In this document: one piece after another, positions 1 to 9,129 of the stretch
How positions within the stretch are numbered: the first letter of the stretch is position 1
Layout of the letters: each line of letters opens with the position of its first letter
Origin: Clostridium sp.
Lineage (GTDB): Bacteria; Bacillota; Clostridia; Lachnospirales; Lachnospiraceae
Direction of reading: 5' to 3'
DNA: 50,819 nucleotides
NCBI GenBank assembly: GCA_023664385.1
Contig: JAMPFU010000019.1
Span: forward strand, 1-50,819
Notes under the pieces: model-generated
Databases searched by the model: none
Told to the model about the DNA's origin: nothing
Seen by the model: the letters and a program-made list of their open reading frames with translations, nothing else
Translations under genes and position numbers: made by a program

Positions 1-266
1 TACATATGAAGATGGAGCGTGAGGAAGCATTTGAGGATGGACGTGCAGAGGGAATGGAAGATGGCGAAACGAAAAAGCTTATTACACTGATTTGCCGCAA
101 ATTAAGAAAAGCAAAAGAAGTAGATGTTATAGCCGACGAGTTGGAGGAGGACTTTGCGATTATATCAGAAATATGTAGAGCTGCCGAAGCCTATGCTCCT
201 GACTATAATGAGGAGCTTGTATACGAAGCCTATAAGAAACTGGAACATGTAAAGGACTTGATATGA
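1..266 (+). CDS. Rpn-family nuclease/transposase-like protein, C-terminal part (cut by window edge)
   Basis: The window opens inside this gene. The only ATG (position 6) is an internal Met: the same codons sit in the middle of the full-length paralog at 11659-12672. About the first 170 bases are identical to that paralog, after which the two diverge and end differently (VKDLI here, YMAV there). The visible part is the charged helical tail with the motif GRAEGMEDGETKK, which in this family follows the PD-(D/E)XK nuclease core. The Rpn/PDDEXK transposase-like family is linked to recombination in Escherichia coli; the role here is inferred only from the family. A recent duplication or gene conversion explains the identity. 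Confidence 0.8.
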   Translation, partial: HMKMEREEAFEDGRAEGMEDGETKKLITLICRKLRKAKEVDVIADELEEDFAIISEICRAAEAYAPDYNEELVYEAYKKLEHVKDLI

Positions 267-314
267 TTATTTGTCGTAGAGAAGATGGAAAAAAGTGCCA
301 ACTTGCCAGTTTAC

Positions 315-344
315 TTGACACTACAGTCCGACTAGCAGTATTAT
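315..344 (+). promoter_or_regulatory. candidate sigma-A promoter for the lipoprotein gene
   Basis: A perfect -35 (TTGACA, 315-320) and a TATTAT -10 (339-344) are 18 bp apart, about 95 bases upstream of the gene starting at 440. No terminator separates them from that gene. Confidence 0.5.
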
Positions 345-439
345 TAAGAAGAAAGTAAAACCTTTTGAAGTCTGTGAGTAATTACAAATAGGTACAAGGA
401 AAAAATAAAAAGGCTTAAAGCTAGGAAAGGACTGATTAT

Positions 440-991
440 ATGAAAAAGTTTATACTTACAATAGCAGTTATGACAATGGCAGTTGGTTTTACTAGTTGTG
501 CCGATAAGGAGAGTACTAGGAGTGACACTACAGCAGAAGCTTTTGTTACTACTGAGGCTACAGAAACTACAGAAATTACTACTGAGGAGACAACCACTCG
601 GAAAGCTACTACCGAACAAAGTTCGACATCTGTTCCGCAGACAACCGAGGCATCTGCGCCACAGGTTACTGAAGCTCCTGTTCATCAACACACTTGGACT
701 ACAAAGACAGTGGTAGTTAAGGAGGCTTGGACTGAGATAATTGAGCATCCGGCTGTGACTCATAAAGAATATGGGTACATGTGTAATTATTGCGGAAATA
801 CGGTTTATTCAGAAATTGATGTGCGTGCTCATCAGGATCAATTCTTGAATACTGATATGCAACATGCAGTCGCTGAGTGGAGTTCTTTTAGCAATATAGT
901 ACCAGACCAAGAAGCTTGGACAGAGAAAGTCGAACATCCGGCAGAGACTAAGACAGTAGAGTATTGTACGGAATGTGGCATAGAAAAGTAA
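440..991 (+). CDS. putative lipoprotein with Thr-rich linker and two CxxC motifs
   Basis: 183 residues. The N-terminus is a short signal sequence with a lipobox-like end (VGFTSC, Cys at residue 20), so it is probably a lipid-anchored exported protein. Residues 22-80 are a Thr/Glu/Ala-rich low-complexity linker. The rest has the sequence patterns TW..K, EAWTE and EHPA twice, each followed by a zinc-ribbon-like CxxC (CNYCG and CTECG) with nearby His. This looks like a duplicated metal-binding or disulfide unit. An AAAGGA Shine-Dalgarno lies about 10 bases before the ATG. No known function is recognised; a surface role is inferred from the architecture. Confidence 0.8.
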   Translation: MKKFILTIAVMTMAVGFTSCADKESTRSDTTAEAFVTTEATETTEITTEETTTRKATTEQSSTSVPQTTEASAPQVTEAPVHQHTWTTKTVVVKEAWTEIIEHPAVTHKEYGYMCNYCGNTVYSEIDVRAHQDQFLNTDMQHAVAEWSSFSNIVPDQEAWTEKVEHPAETKTVEYCTECGIEK

Positions 992-1018
992 GAAATGAAA
1001 GAATAACAAACATAATAT

Positions 1019-1082
1019 AAAAAGCTGTCGCTTTCGTTGATAGATATTTAGACTTGAAACGGAAGGGCAGCTTTTTTTATTT
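1019..1082 (+). terminator. rho-independent terminator
   Basis: An imperfect stem (AAAGCTGTCGCTTTCGTT pairing with AACGGAAGGGCAGCTTT) is followed by seven T. It lies directly after the lipoprotein gene and separates it from the recombinase. Confidence 0.75.
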
Positions 1083-1206
1083 TATTTATAGGAATGGCGA
1101 AGGCACCTTGTTCTACTGTTAGTGGCAGGAATAAAAGTGCTTGAAATGCTCAAATGAAAATGTTACGTATGAAATGGGGAAAATTATCAAAAATAAAACA
1201 CTATGA

Positions 1207-1839
<633 letters not shown>

Positions 1840-1846
1840 AAAAACA

Positions 1847-1880
1847 TTTTGTTTGAAAAAGTGTACTTTTTCGAACAAAA
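1847..1880. other. candidate recombination site 1 (16-bp dyad, central GT)
   Basis: Two 16-base arms, TTTTGTTTGAAAAAGT and ACTTTTTCGAACAAAA, are complementary except for one position and flank a central GT at 1863-1864. This is the layout of a small serine recombinase crossover site: a dyad with a 2-bp overlap. The core AAAAGTGTACTTTTTC (1857-1872) recurs exactly, in inverted orientation, at 2043-2058. On the minus strand the dyad is followed by TG and seven T (1840-1846 read in reverse), so it could also work as a weak leftward terminator. Confidence 0.7.
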
Positions 1881-1905
1881 ATAACAGAAACATTACATAT
1901 CCATT

Positions 1906-1934
1906 ATAATATCATTATAAACAAATTATTTCAA
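1906..1934 (-). promoter_or_regulatory. candidate promoter inside the invertible segment, facing left
   Basis: On the minus strand, TTGAAA (1934-1929) and TATTAT (1911-1906) are separated by exactly 17 bp, with an extended -10 TG one base upstream of the hexamer. In the orientation sequenced it points toward the recombinase's 3' end. After inversion it would lie at about 1981-2009 and point at the surface gene. Confidence 0.5.
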
Positions 1935-1958
1935 GCATTTATAAGACATTCGTAAAAT

Positions 1959-1987
1959 TCGACAGAAAATAGAGGATATTCTATTAT
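1959..1987 (+). promoter_or_regulatory. weaker candidate promoter inside the invertible segment, facing right
   Basis: TCGACA (1959-1964), a 17-bp spacer and TATTAT (1982-1987) on the plus strand, without an extended -10. It could give some expression of the surface gene in the present orientation, or it may be a chance match in AT-rich DNA. It makes the ON/OFF assignment uncertain. Confidence 0.3.
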
Positions 1988-2034
1988 CTATGAGCACCAT
2001 AACCGAGTGCATGAAAAATAATTTTCCCCTTTTT

Positions 2035-2068
2035 TTAATTATGAAAAAGTACACTTTTATAAATTTAA
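2035..2068. other. candidate recombination site 2 (inverted copy of site 1 core)
   Basis: GAAAAAGT-AC-ACTTTTAT is centred on 2051-2052. The 16 bases 2043-2058 (GAAAAAGTACACTTTT) are the exact reverse complement of 1857-1872 in site 1. The outer arms are less symmetric than in site 1. No other copy of this core was noticed in the window. Confidence 0.65.
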
Positions 2069-2162
2069 AAAGTTTGTTGTAGTGCACAAATTTATCAGCA
2101 GAAGGGAGGAAAGAGGAGTGGACAAGGCAGAAGCATTCAAATTATTTTTTATGGAGGATGCT

Positions 2163-4463
2163 ATGAGAAAATTAAAAAAAATATTGGCAATTGCATTGAC
2201 AGCCGCCTGTACAGCTTCCATGACGTATGTGCCTGTAAAAGCAGAAGAACAAGTAGAAATTCAAGAAGAACAAGCAGAGGTTAAAGAAGCGCAAGTGGCA
2301 ACTCAAGAAGAACAAGTAGCAGGACAGAATGTGGGGTGGAATGGAACTGATCAAGGAACCATTGAACCAATAACACAACCGACGCCAACTGATAATAATG
2401 GAATTCTTGTTTATGAAAATGTTAAACTCAAATGGTTTCCAAAAGACACTAATGTCGGAAGAAATCAAGATGGGTATTGGGTAGGTGCTAAGGTTATTAT
2501 TCCTGCGTCAGCAGACCCAGAGGCTATCAAATATAAGTTGAATGAAGGTGAAACGAAAAACTTTACTGACTATAAAGATGGTGACAACTATATGCAGATA
2601 TGGGGATTGGTTACGCAGGATTGGATAGACCAATTTAAAGCTGCTGGTAAGGATTCGTTAAATTACAGATACGCATTTGATTGGGATGGCGATGGAACTG
2701 CTGATCAGACATTAGGACTTAAAATTATGATTGACAGTATAACGTTAACTTGGAATGGAACTGATCAGGGAACCATTGAAACTATAACACAGCCGACGCC
2801 AGATAATGACAATGGAATCCTTGTTTATGATGAGGTAGAGCTTAGATGGTTTCCGAAGGACACTAACGCTGGAAGAAATCAAGATGGATACTGGGTAGGC
2901 GCTAAGATTACGATTCCTGCATCGGCAGCGTCAGAGGATATCACATATAAGCTGAATGGTGGTGCAGCAAAAAACTTTACTGACTATAAGGATGGCGACG
3001 ATTATATAACAGTATGGGGATTGGTTACGCAGGATTGGATAGACCAATTTAAAGCTGATGGTAAGGATTCCTTAAATTACAGATATGCATTTGATTGGGA
3101 TGGCAATGGAACTGCCGATCAGACATTGGGACTTAAGATTATGGTTGACGGTATAATATTAGGCGATAAGTGTGGTATACATGATCCGGATCAGGTTGTG
3201 GAGATAAATGAGGTCCCTGCAACTTGTACGGAAGATGGAGTTGAAGCCCATAAAAAATGTAAAGTATGTGGAATTTTATTAGATGTTGACGGAAACGAAA
3301 TTGAGGAAAACGATTTAGTAATTTCCACTACAGGTCATGCGGCAGTAAAAACAGAAGGCAAAGCAGCAACCTGTAAAGAGGCAGGATATGAGGCATACTG
3401 GACATGTAGTGTTTGTGAAAAGATGTTTTCGGACGAAATATGCATTACGGAAATTGACAAGCCGGTAGAGGTTGCAATTGATGCAACAGCACACACTGCA
3501 ACAAAGACGGAAGCCAAGGATGCAACAGAGACAGAAGCTGGAAACATCGAATACTGGCACTGTTCAGTCTGTGATAAGTATTTCAGTGATGAAGCATTAA
3601 CTACTGAAATCACAGAAGCTGATACAGTAATTCCAGCAACAGGAGCAGAAGGAGATAAGTTTGCAACTGCAGACGGATATGACTTCTATAAGGATGAAGA
3701 CGGTAATATAACCTGTGTAGATGAATCAGGCAAAAAAGTTATCGACGAATTCAAGTGTGACGGTGAGTATACATACTATTTCCAAGGAGATGGAACTGCA
3801 ATGAAAGATTATCTTTCATACCATCCGAATGGAGTAGATTTGATATGCATTGATAAAGACGGGCATATGGTGATTAATGACTTTGCTTCAGACGGTGTTT
3901 ACACATACTATTTCCAAGGAGATGGAACTGCAATGAAAGATTATCTTTCATACCATCCGAATGGAGTAGATTTGATATGCATTGATAAAGACGGGCATAT
4001 GGTGATTAATGACTTTGCTTCAGACGGTGTTTACACATACTATTTCCAAGGAGATGGAACTGCAATGAAAGATAGGCTTACATACCATCCTGACGGAGTG
4101 CATATCATCTATTTTGATGAAAACGGACATGAAGTGTTCAGCAACTTCCATCACGTGGAAAAGTCTATTGCAGGAGAAACAGTGGACGACCTTTGCTTCT
4201 TTGATGTATACGGATATATGTATAAGGACGTTATGACCTATGACCAGGCAGGAGAGAAGCTTTACTATGTAAATCCATATGGTGTCGTAGAGCAGGACGA
4301 GTGGTTTGAATTTTCTGACACATGTGTATGGGCAGGAACGACAATCAAGGTCGGAGCAGGCTACGGCTATGCAACTGCAGACGGAACACTGATGGTAAAC
4401 AAACACATCTATGATTGGCGTGGAAACTTCGTATACTTGCAGGGTGATGGACATATACGGTAG
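2163..4463 (+). CDS. large secreted surface protein with duplicated domain, CxxC repeats and shared C-terminal module
   Basis: 766 residues from ATG 2163, chosen because the signal peptide (MRKLKKILAIAL to VKA, cleavage near residue 27) starts there with GGAGG at 2153-2157; in-frame GTG codons at 2082 and 2118 would lengthen it. After a Glu/Gln-rich linker come two ~138-residue copies (about 57-194 and 195-334) of a domain with WNGTDQGTIE, RNQDGYWVGA and VTQDWIDQF. Then follow Cys-rich units with CKVCG, CSVCE and CSVCD (about 335-490), then aromatic-glycine repeats (YYFQGDGTAM) and the C-terminal module shared with three neighbours. No fixed promoter was found between the inverted site and the start, so expression may depend on the switch. 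The function is unknown; adhesion is a guess. Confidence 0.85.
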   Translation: MRKLKKILAIALTAACTASMTYVPVKAEEQVEIQEEQAEVKEAQVATQEEQVAGQNVGWNGTDQGTIEPITQPTPTDNNGILVYENVKLKWFPKDTNVGRNQDGYWVGAKVIIPASADPEAIKYKLNEGETKNFTDYKDGDNYMQIWGLVTQDWIDQFKAAGKDSLNYRYAFDWDGDGTADQTLGLKIMIDSITLTWNGTDQGTIETITQPTPDNDNGILVYDEVELRWFPKDTNAGRNQDGYWVGAKITIPASAASEDITYKLNGGAAKNFTDYKDGDDYITVWGLVTQDWIDQFKADGKDSLNYRYAFDWDGNGTADQTLGLKIMVDGIILGDKCGIHDPDQVVEINEVPATCTEDGVEAHKKCKVCGILLDVDGNEIEENDLVISTTGHAAVKTEGKAATCKEAGYEAYWTCSVCEKMFSDEICITEIDKPVEVAIDATAHTATKTEAKDATETEAGNIEYWHCSVCDKYFSDEALTTEITEADTVIPATGAEGDKFATADGYDFYKDEDGNITCVDESGKKVIDEFKCDGEYTYYFQGDGTAMKDYLSYHPNGVDLICIDKDGHMVINDFASDGVYTYYFQGDGTAMKDYLSYHPNGVDLICIDKDGHMVINDFASDGVYTYYFQGDGTAMKDRLTYHPDGVHIIYFDENGHEVFSNFHHVEKSIAGETVDDLCFFDVYGYMYKDVMTYDQAGEKLYYVNPYGVVEQDEWFEFSDTCVWAGTTIKVGAGYGYATADGTLMVNKHIYDWRGNFVYLQGDGHIR
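3771..4076 (+). repeat. 132-bp in-frame tandem repeat
   Basis: Two consecutive 132-bp units (3771-3902, 3903-4034) are identical, and a third begins at 4035 and stays identical for about 40 bases before diverging. Each unit encodes 44 residues containing YYFQGDGTAM and SYHPNG. The lack of any mismatch shows a recent duplication, and copy number is probably variable. Confidence 0.9.
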
Positions 4464-4556
4464 GTAATAACCGTTATGCATATATATAGTAATGGACATA
4501 TGCAGTAGGCTTTAGATTATGCTTACATGCATAGTGGCAGCACATTATGAAATAGG

Positions 4557-4604
4557 ACAGCCTTTATTTACAGCATCAAACTGTAAATAGAGGCTGTTTT
4601 TTAT
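4557..4604 (+). terminator. rho-independent terminator, first of a repeated family
   Basis: The stem ACAGCCTTTATTTACAG pairs with CTGTAAATAGAGGCTGT, followed by six T. Near-identical hairpins end the genes at 8841, 10981 and 12672. It terminates the surface gene ending at 4463. Confidence 0.85.
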
Positions 4605-4707
4605 TGGGATTTCTTGGAAAAATTGAACAATATACAAAAGGCTAACCTGATTTTTTACAAAATTGTATTTTCCAAATATATTTGAAAAGGTATTTGCAGT
4701 TAAAAAC

Positions 4708-4736
4708 TTGTAAGAAGTAAATAAAAATGTTAATAT
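4708..4736 (+). promoter_or_regulatory. promoter of the first LRR gene
   Basis: TTGTAA (4708-4713), 17 bp, TAATAT (4731-4736) with an extended TG. The same promoter, with TAGTAT, precedes the paralog at 9050-9078. It lies about 40 bases before the ATG. Confidence 0.55.
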
Positions 4737-4774
4737 AAAAAAGAAACTATATATAATTTTAGGGAGGAAGCAAC

Positions 4775-6310
4775 ATGAAAAAGAAGATGGTATCTTTAAT
4801 TATGTCTGCGACATTGCTTGTAGGTCTTATGCCTGTAAACATAAAGGCGCAGGAATTAGACGAAGAACAGATGCAGATGGAAGCAACCTCATCTGATGCG
4901 TATGAATTGAATGTAATGGAAACCGAGGGGGAAATTTTAGTTGAGGACACTTTGGAAGTAGAAGCTAATCAGGTTCTGATTAATGCAGACAATTTTCCTG
5001 ACGAGAATTTTAGAAAATATATAAAAGAAAATTTTGACAAAAATAATGATGATATTGTTGATGATATTGAAAATATAACAATTATGAGTGTGTATGGAAG
5101 AAGAATATATAGTTTAAAAGGTATTGAGTTCTTTTTTGCATTGGTAAACTTTAATTGCGGTTATAACTATTTAACAAGCCTTGATGTGAGTAAAAATACG
5201 TCATTGAAGTATCTAGATTGTGGTGGAAACCATCTGACAAGCCTTGATGTGAGTAAAAACACGGCATTGAAGCAGCTTGACTGCGATGTTAATTGTCTGA
5301 CAAGTCTTGATGTGAGTAAAAATATGTCATTGGAGAGGCTTTCTTGTGGTGGAAACCAATTAACAAGTCTTGATGTGAGTAAAAACACGTCATTGGTGTA
5401 TCTTGACTGCAATGAAAACCAGCTAACAAGCCTGGACGTGAGTAAAAATAAGTCATTGAATAGCCTTTCTTGCAGTGGAAACCAACTGATAAACCTAGAT
5501 GTGAGTAAAAATAAGTCATTGCAATCCCTGCAAATTGACAGTAACATGACCATGGATATATCCGATAATCATTTGTTATTCTTGTATATTTCTGTACCAC
5601 AACTAAAAGGAACAATCGACCTTTCTAACATTAAGGGTATTGAAAGATACATGTCAGGTTGGAATGCGAGTACAAAAAAACTTACATATGAGCTGGAAAT
5701 ACGTGATGATTATTATGCAGGTTATGAAGTTAGTGAAGACATAAAGTTGGTTTTAGGTAATGTAGGTCTTTTCTCAAATTATCAGGGGTGCAGTTTTTCT
5801 AAAAATGTTTATGGTGACGTCATATGTTACGATAGCATCGGCGACCCTGTTATAAACGATTTTAAGTGTGACGGAACATATACCTACTATTTTCAGGCAG
5901 ACGGAACAGCAATGAAAAACAGGCTTACATACCATCCTGACGGAAAACATATCATATATTTTGATGAAGACGGACATGAAGTGTTCAGCAACTTCCATCA
6001 CGTGGAAAAGTCAATAGCGGGAGATGCAGTGGATGACCTTTGTTTCTTTGATGTATACGGATATATGTATGTGGATGTCATGACCTATGACCAGGCAGGT
6101 GAGAAGCTTTACTATGTAAGTCCATATGGCGTCATAGAGCAGAACAAGTGGTTTGAATTTTCAGACACATGTGTATGGGCAGGAACGACAAACAAGGTCG
6201 GAAAAGGCTACGGCTATGCAAATGCAGACGGAACACTGATGGTAAACACACATACTTATGATTGGCGTGGAAACTTCGTATATTTACAGGGTGACGGACA
6301 TATGAAATAA
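4775..6310 (+). CDS. secreted leucine-rich-repeat protein with shared C-terminal module
   Basis: 511 residues with GGGAGGA 7 bases before the ATG. Signal peptide residues 1-25 (ends NIKAQE). An acidic linker leads to an LRR N-cap with NFPDENFRKYI and a Ca-loop-like DKNNDDIVDD (about residues 70-90). Six 21-residue LRRs of the form LTSLDVSKNTxLxxLxC follow (about 125-255), then a spacer and the ~150-residue C-terminal module (YYFQADGTAM to the end). LRRs of this class usually mediate protein binding at the surface; the ligand is unknown. It is paralogous to the gene at 9130. No terminator separates it from the next gene, so the two are probably co-transcribed. Confidence 0.88.
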   Translation: MKKKMVSLIMSATLLVGLMPVNIKAQELDEEQMQMEATSSDAYELNVMETEGEILVEDTLEVEANQVLINADNFPDENFRKYIKENFDKNNDDIVDDIENITIMSVYGRRIYSLKGIEFFFALVNFNCGYNYLTSLDVSKNTSLKYLDCGGNHLTSLDVSKNTALKQLDCDVNCLTSLDVSKNMSLERLSCGGNQLTSLDVSKNTSLVYLDCNENQLTSLDVSKNKSLNSLSCSGNQLINLDVSKNKSLQSLQIDSNMTMDISDNHLLFLYISVPQLKGTIDLSNIKGIERYMSGWNASTKKLTYELEIRDDYYAGYEVSEDIKLVLGNVGLFSNYQGCSFSKNVYGDVICYDSIGDPVINDFKCDGTYTYYFQADGTAMKNRLTYHPDGKHIIYFDEDGHEVFSNFHHVEKSIAGDAVDDLCFFDVYGYMYVDVMTYDQAGEKLYYVSPYGVIEQNKWFEFSDTCVWAGTTNKVGKGYGYANADGTLMVNTHTYDWRGNFVYLQGDGHMK

Positions 6311-6366
6311 TTGGCATAAAAACGAGTAAAATATGTGCAAAATGTTTGTTTGAAAGGTGGCTTTAT

Positions 6367-8841
6367 ATGAAGAAAAGAATATTTGCTTATTTGATTAGTA
6401 TAATGCTTATACTTTCGGTTGTTTGTGCAGATAATTTGCTTGGGATAGCTGCATCTGCCAAAGAAGAATGTATTGAATATACTGGTACGAATGTGGATAA
6501 TCAAAATTACAGCAGATATGCTGCGCCAGTTTATTCTTACCTAACAAAGACTGCAGATAATAAGCTTATGGTTGTTCAGGCAGGAAACGGAATTGATGGG
6601 ATTGGTGTTCTATATTATGATATGAACTATCAATTTCAAAATGAGTCAAAGATTAAGCAGGAGCTTCCTATTTTTGGAGGCTTTTACGAGACGGAAACAA
6701 ATTATTATCTTCTGACAGGACAAACTAATTCCGAAGAAAGTGCTAATGTAGAAGTTTATCGAATTACAAAATATGACAAGTCATGGAACAGAATATCATC
6801 GGTTGGATTATATGATTGTAATACCACCACACCTTTTAGTGCCGGTTCGGCAAGAATGACACATCAGGGCAAATGGCTTCTCATTCATACCAGCCATGAA
6901 ATGTACAAAAGTTCTGACGGATATAACCATCAGGCTAATGTTACAATTCAGGTAGATACTGACAACATGACTATTACGGATTCCCTTACGGGCGTTTCAA
7001 ATGTCGGACGTGGTTATGTAAGTCACTCCTTCAACCAGTTTATCGAGCTTGAAAATAATAAAGCTGTTACGATAGACCATGGGGATGCGTACCCACGTTC
7101 CATCGTATTGGTTAAGTATAATTCTGATATTACCAGTGGTAAATTTTCTTCTAGCTGTAGCTCTGTGAATGTAATGAGCTTTCCAGGAGCAACTGGACAA
7201 AACGCAACTGGTGCATCAGTAGGAGGCTTTGAAAATGCAGATAGTTACTACCTTGTTGCAGGTAATTCCGTTGTGCAGGACACTGAAAATCTATCCCGAA
7301 CAACAAGAAATATATTTGTGTCATCGGTAGATAAAAATACAAATGCTGTTTCTACTACATGGATTACAAATTATGCAGAAGGTGACGGGACGACATCGAC
7401 GCCTCATTTTTTCAAGATAGCTTCAAATAAATATATGCTATTATGGTCTAGAGGAAATACAGTGTCTTATACGATGATTGACGGAACCGGGAAATGCATA
7501 GATAACAATATATATACGGCAGAGGCAAAGCTTTCGGATTGTGTTCCTCTTGTGATAAACAATAAAGTAGTGTGGTATACTTTTGAAAAATCAACGCTTA
7601 CATTTTATGAAATTGATTTAGCAGATATGCATTCTGTAAATAAACAGGAAAAAACAGTTGGACATGACTATGTGAATAATGGCGTAGTAAATGGATATGC
7701 AGATATGAGTTGTAAAAAATGCAGTATAACCAAAAGCGTAAAGGTAATTACATCTATAAAATCTTGGTTTAATACGACAGGAAGATATAGCACATATTAT
7801 AGCTCTTTTCCGTCTAACAGTCCTGTTGGTACAGATATATATTGTTGGTTAGTTCCTACACCGTCTGATAATGGAGATTCTTATGACGTGATTATAGATA
7901 ATCGTGATGTTGTGGATGTCAGTTCTATTAGTGGAGAATTTGTTACTTTGACGGTAAAAAAACACGGGGATGCAAACATTACATTTCAATCAAAATTTAA
8001 TCCTGAAGTCCGTAAGACAGTTACGCTCGCTTTACATACATTTGGCAAAGAGACATCACCTTTAGCAGTAAATCTCGCAAGTCCTTCAACCTGCACAGAG
8101 CCTGCAAAATATTATAAGGTGTGTACAATATGTGGTGAAAAGAATGCGGAAACATATACATATGGAAGTGCGAAGGGGCATGATTATCAGACATATACAA
8201 TTGAACCGAAGGACGGTCAGGATGGTGAAAAGGTTGTAAAATGTGTTACGTGCGGAATGGTAAGCTCCAAAGAGGTAATTCCATATACGACTTCGGGATT
8301 TTTTGCTGAATATGAGGGCACTAAATTTTACAGGGATTCTGATGGAAATATAAGATGTAAAGATAAAAACGGAGTTCCAGTTATAAATGGATTTAGGTGT
8401 GACGGAACATACACCTACTATTTCCAGGCAGACGGAACAGCGATGAGAAACAGGCTTACATATCACCCTGACGGAAAGCATGTCATATATTTTGATGAAG
8501 ACGGACATGAAGTGTTCAGCAACTTCCATCATGTGGAAAAGTCAATAGCGGGAGATGCTGTGGATGACCTTTGCTTCTTTGATGTATACGGATATATGTA
8601 TGTAGACGTCATGACCTATGACCAGGCAGGAGAGAAGCTTTATTATGTAAATCCGTATGGTGTCATAGAGCAGGGTAAATGGTTTGAATTTTCAGACACA
8701 TGTGTATGGGCAGGAACGACAAACAAGGTCGGAAAAGGCTACGGCTATGCAAATGCAGACGGAACACTGATGGTAAACACATACACCTATGATTGGCGTG
8801 GAAACTTCGTATATTTGCAGGGTGACGGACATATGCAGTAG
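6367..8841 (+). CDS. secreted multidomain protein (propeller-like repeats, CxxC units, shared C-terminal module)
   Basis: 824 residues from ATG 6367, chosen for AAGGTGG six bases upstream; the TTG at 6346 is less likely. The signal peptide runs to about residue 30 (ends AASA). Residues about 40-430 are rich in repeated beta-type stretches (NKLMVVQAGN, NYYLLTGQTN, NKYMLLWSRGN) suggesting a beta-propeller, which is an inference. Then come CKKC, an Ig-like stretch (SVKVITSIKSWF onward), CTICGEKN and CVTCGMV units, and the same C-terminal module as its neighbours. It lies 57 bases after the LRR gene. No enzymatic motif was recognised. Confidence 0.85.
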   Translation: MKKRIFAYLISIMLILSVVCADNLLGIAASAKEECIEYTGTNVDNQNYSRYAAPVYSYLTKTADNKLMVVQAGNGIDGIGVLYYDMNYQFQNESKIKQELPIFGGFYETETNYYLLTGQTNSEESANVEVYRITKYDKSWNRISSVGLYDCNTTTPFSAGSARMTHQGKWLLIHTSHEMYKSSDGYNHQANVTIQVDTDNMTITDSLTGVSNVGRGYVSHSFNQFIELENNKAVTIDHGDAYPRSIVLVKYNSDITSGKFSSSCSSVNVMSFPGATGQNATGASVGGFENADSYYLVAGNSVVQDTENLSRTTRNIFVSSVDKNTNAVSTTWITNYAEGDGTTSTPHFFKIASNKYMLLWSRGNTVSYTMIDGTGKCIDNNIYTAEAKLSDCVPLVINNKVVWYTFEKSTLTFYEIDLADMHSVNKQEKTVGHDYVNNGVVNGYADMSCKKCSITKSVKVITSIKSWFNTTGRYSTYYSSFPSNSPVGTDIYCWLVPTPSDNGDSYDVIIDNRDVVDVSSISGEFVTLTVKKHGDANITFQSKFNPEVRKTVTLALHTFGKETSPLAVNLASPSTCTEPAKYYKVCTICGEKNAETYTYGSAKGHDYQTYTIEPKDGQDGEKVVKCVTCGMVSSKEVIPYTTSGFFAEYEGTKFYRDSDGNIRCKDKNGVPVINGFRCDGTYTYYFQADGTAMRNRLTYHPDGKHVIYFDEDGHEVFSNFHHVEKSIAGDAVDDLCFFDVYGYMYVDVMTYDQAGEKLYYVNPYGVIEQGKWFEFSDTCVWAGTTNKVGKGYGYANADGTLMVNTYTYDWRGNFVYLQGDGHMQ

Positions 8842-8899
8842 GTTTTAAAACATAATTGTCATGCTTATACGCATCATAACAAGTGTATTATGAAATAAA

Positions 8900-8947
8900 A
8901 CAGCCTTTATTTACAGCATCAAACTGTAAATAGAGGCTGTTTTTTAT
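8900..8947 (+). terminator. rho-independent terminator
   Basis: Same hairpin as at 4557 (ACAGCCTTTATTTACAG with CTGTAAATAGAGGCTGT), followed by T residues. It ends the LRR/propeller transcript. Confidence 0.85.
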
Positions 8948-9049
8948 TAGGATTTCTTGGAAAAATTGGACAATGTATAAAGGGCTAAGCTGACTTTTTA
9001 CAAAACCGTATTTTCCAAATGTATTTGAAACGGTATTTACATTAAATAC

Positions 9050-9078
9050 TTGTAAGATGTAAATAAAAATGTTAGTAT
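9050..9078 (+). promoter_or_regulatory. promoter of the second LRR gene
   Basis: TTGTAA (9050-9055), 17 bp, TAGTAT (9073-9078). It is duplicated from the promoter at 4708-4736. Confidence 0.5.
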
Positions 9079-9129
9079 GAAAAAGTAATGTAAAAAGTAA
9101 CAAAATAAAAAAATTTAGGAGGAAGCAAC

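Larger units (their letters stand above)
1863..2052. other. candidate invertible DNA segment (phase switch)
   Basis: About 190 bp lie between the central dinucleotides of the two inverted sites, sandwiched between the recombinase gene and the surface-protein gene at 2163. The overlap is GT in site 1 and AC in site 2, which are reverse complements, so the sites have opposite polarity and recombination would invert the segment. It is very AT-rich, has no ORF, and contains promoter-like sequences on both strands. The arrangement matches known serine-invertase promoter switches. Activity is inferred. Confidence 0.65.
4551..4774 (+). repeat. duplicated intergenic block (copy 1)
   Basis: From the terminator through the promoter and ribosome site this block is nearly the same as 8894-9129, and the similarity continues into the signal-peptide codons of both LRR genes. 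Partial copies (terminator plus GGATTTCTTGG-type flank) follow at 11078 and 12724. Terminator, promoter and gene start seem to have been duplicated as one unit. Confidence 0.75.
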
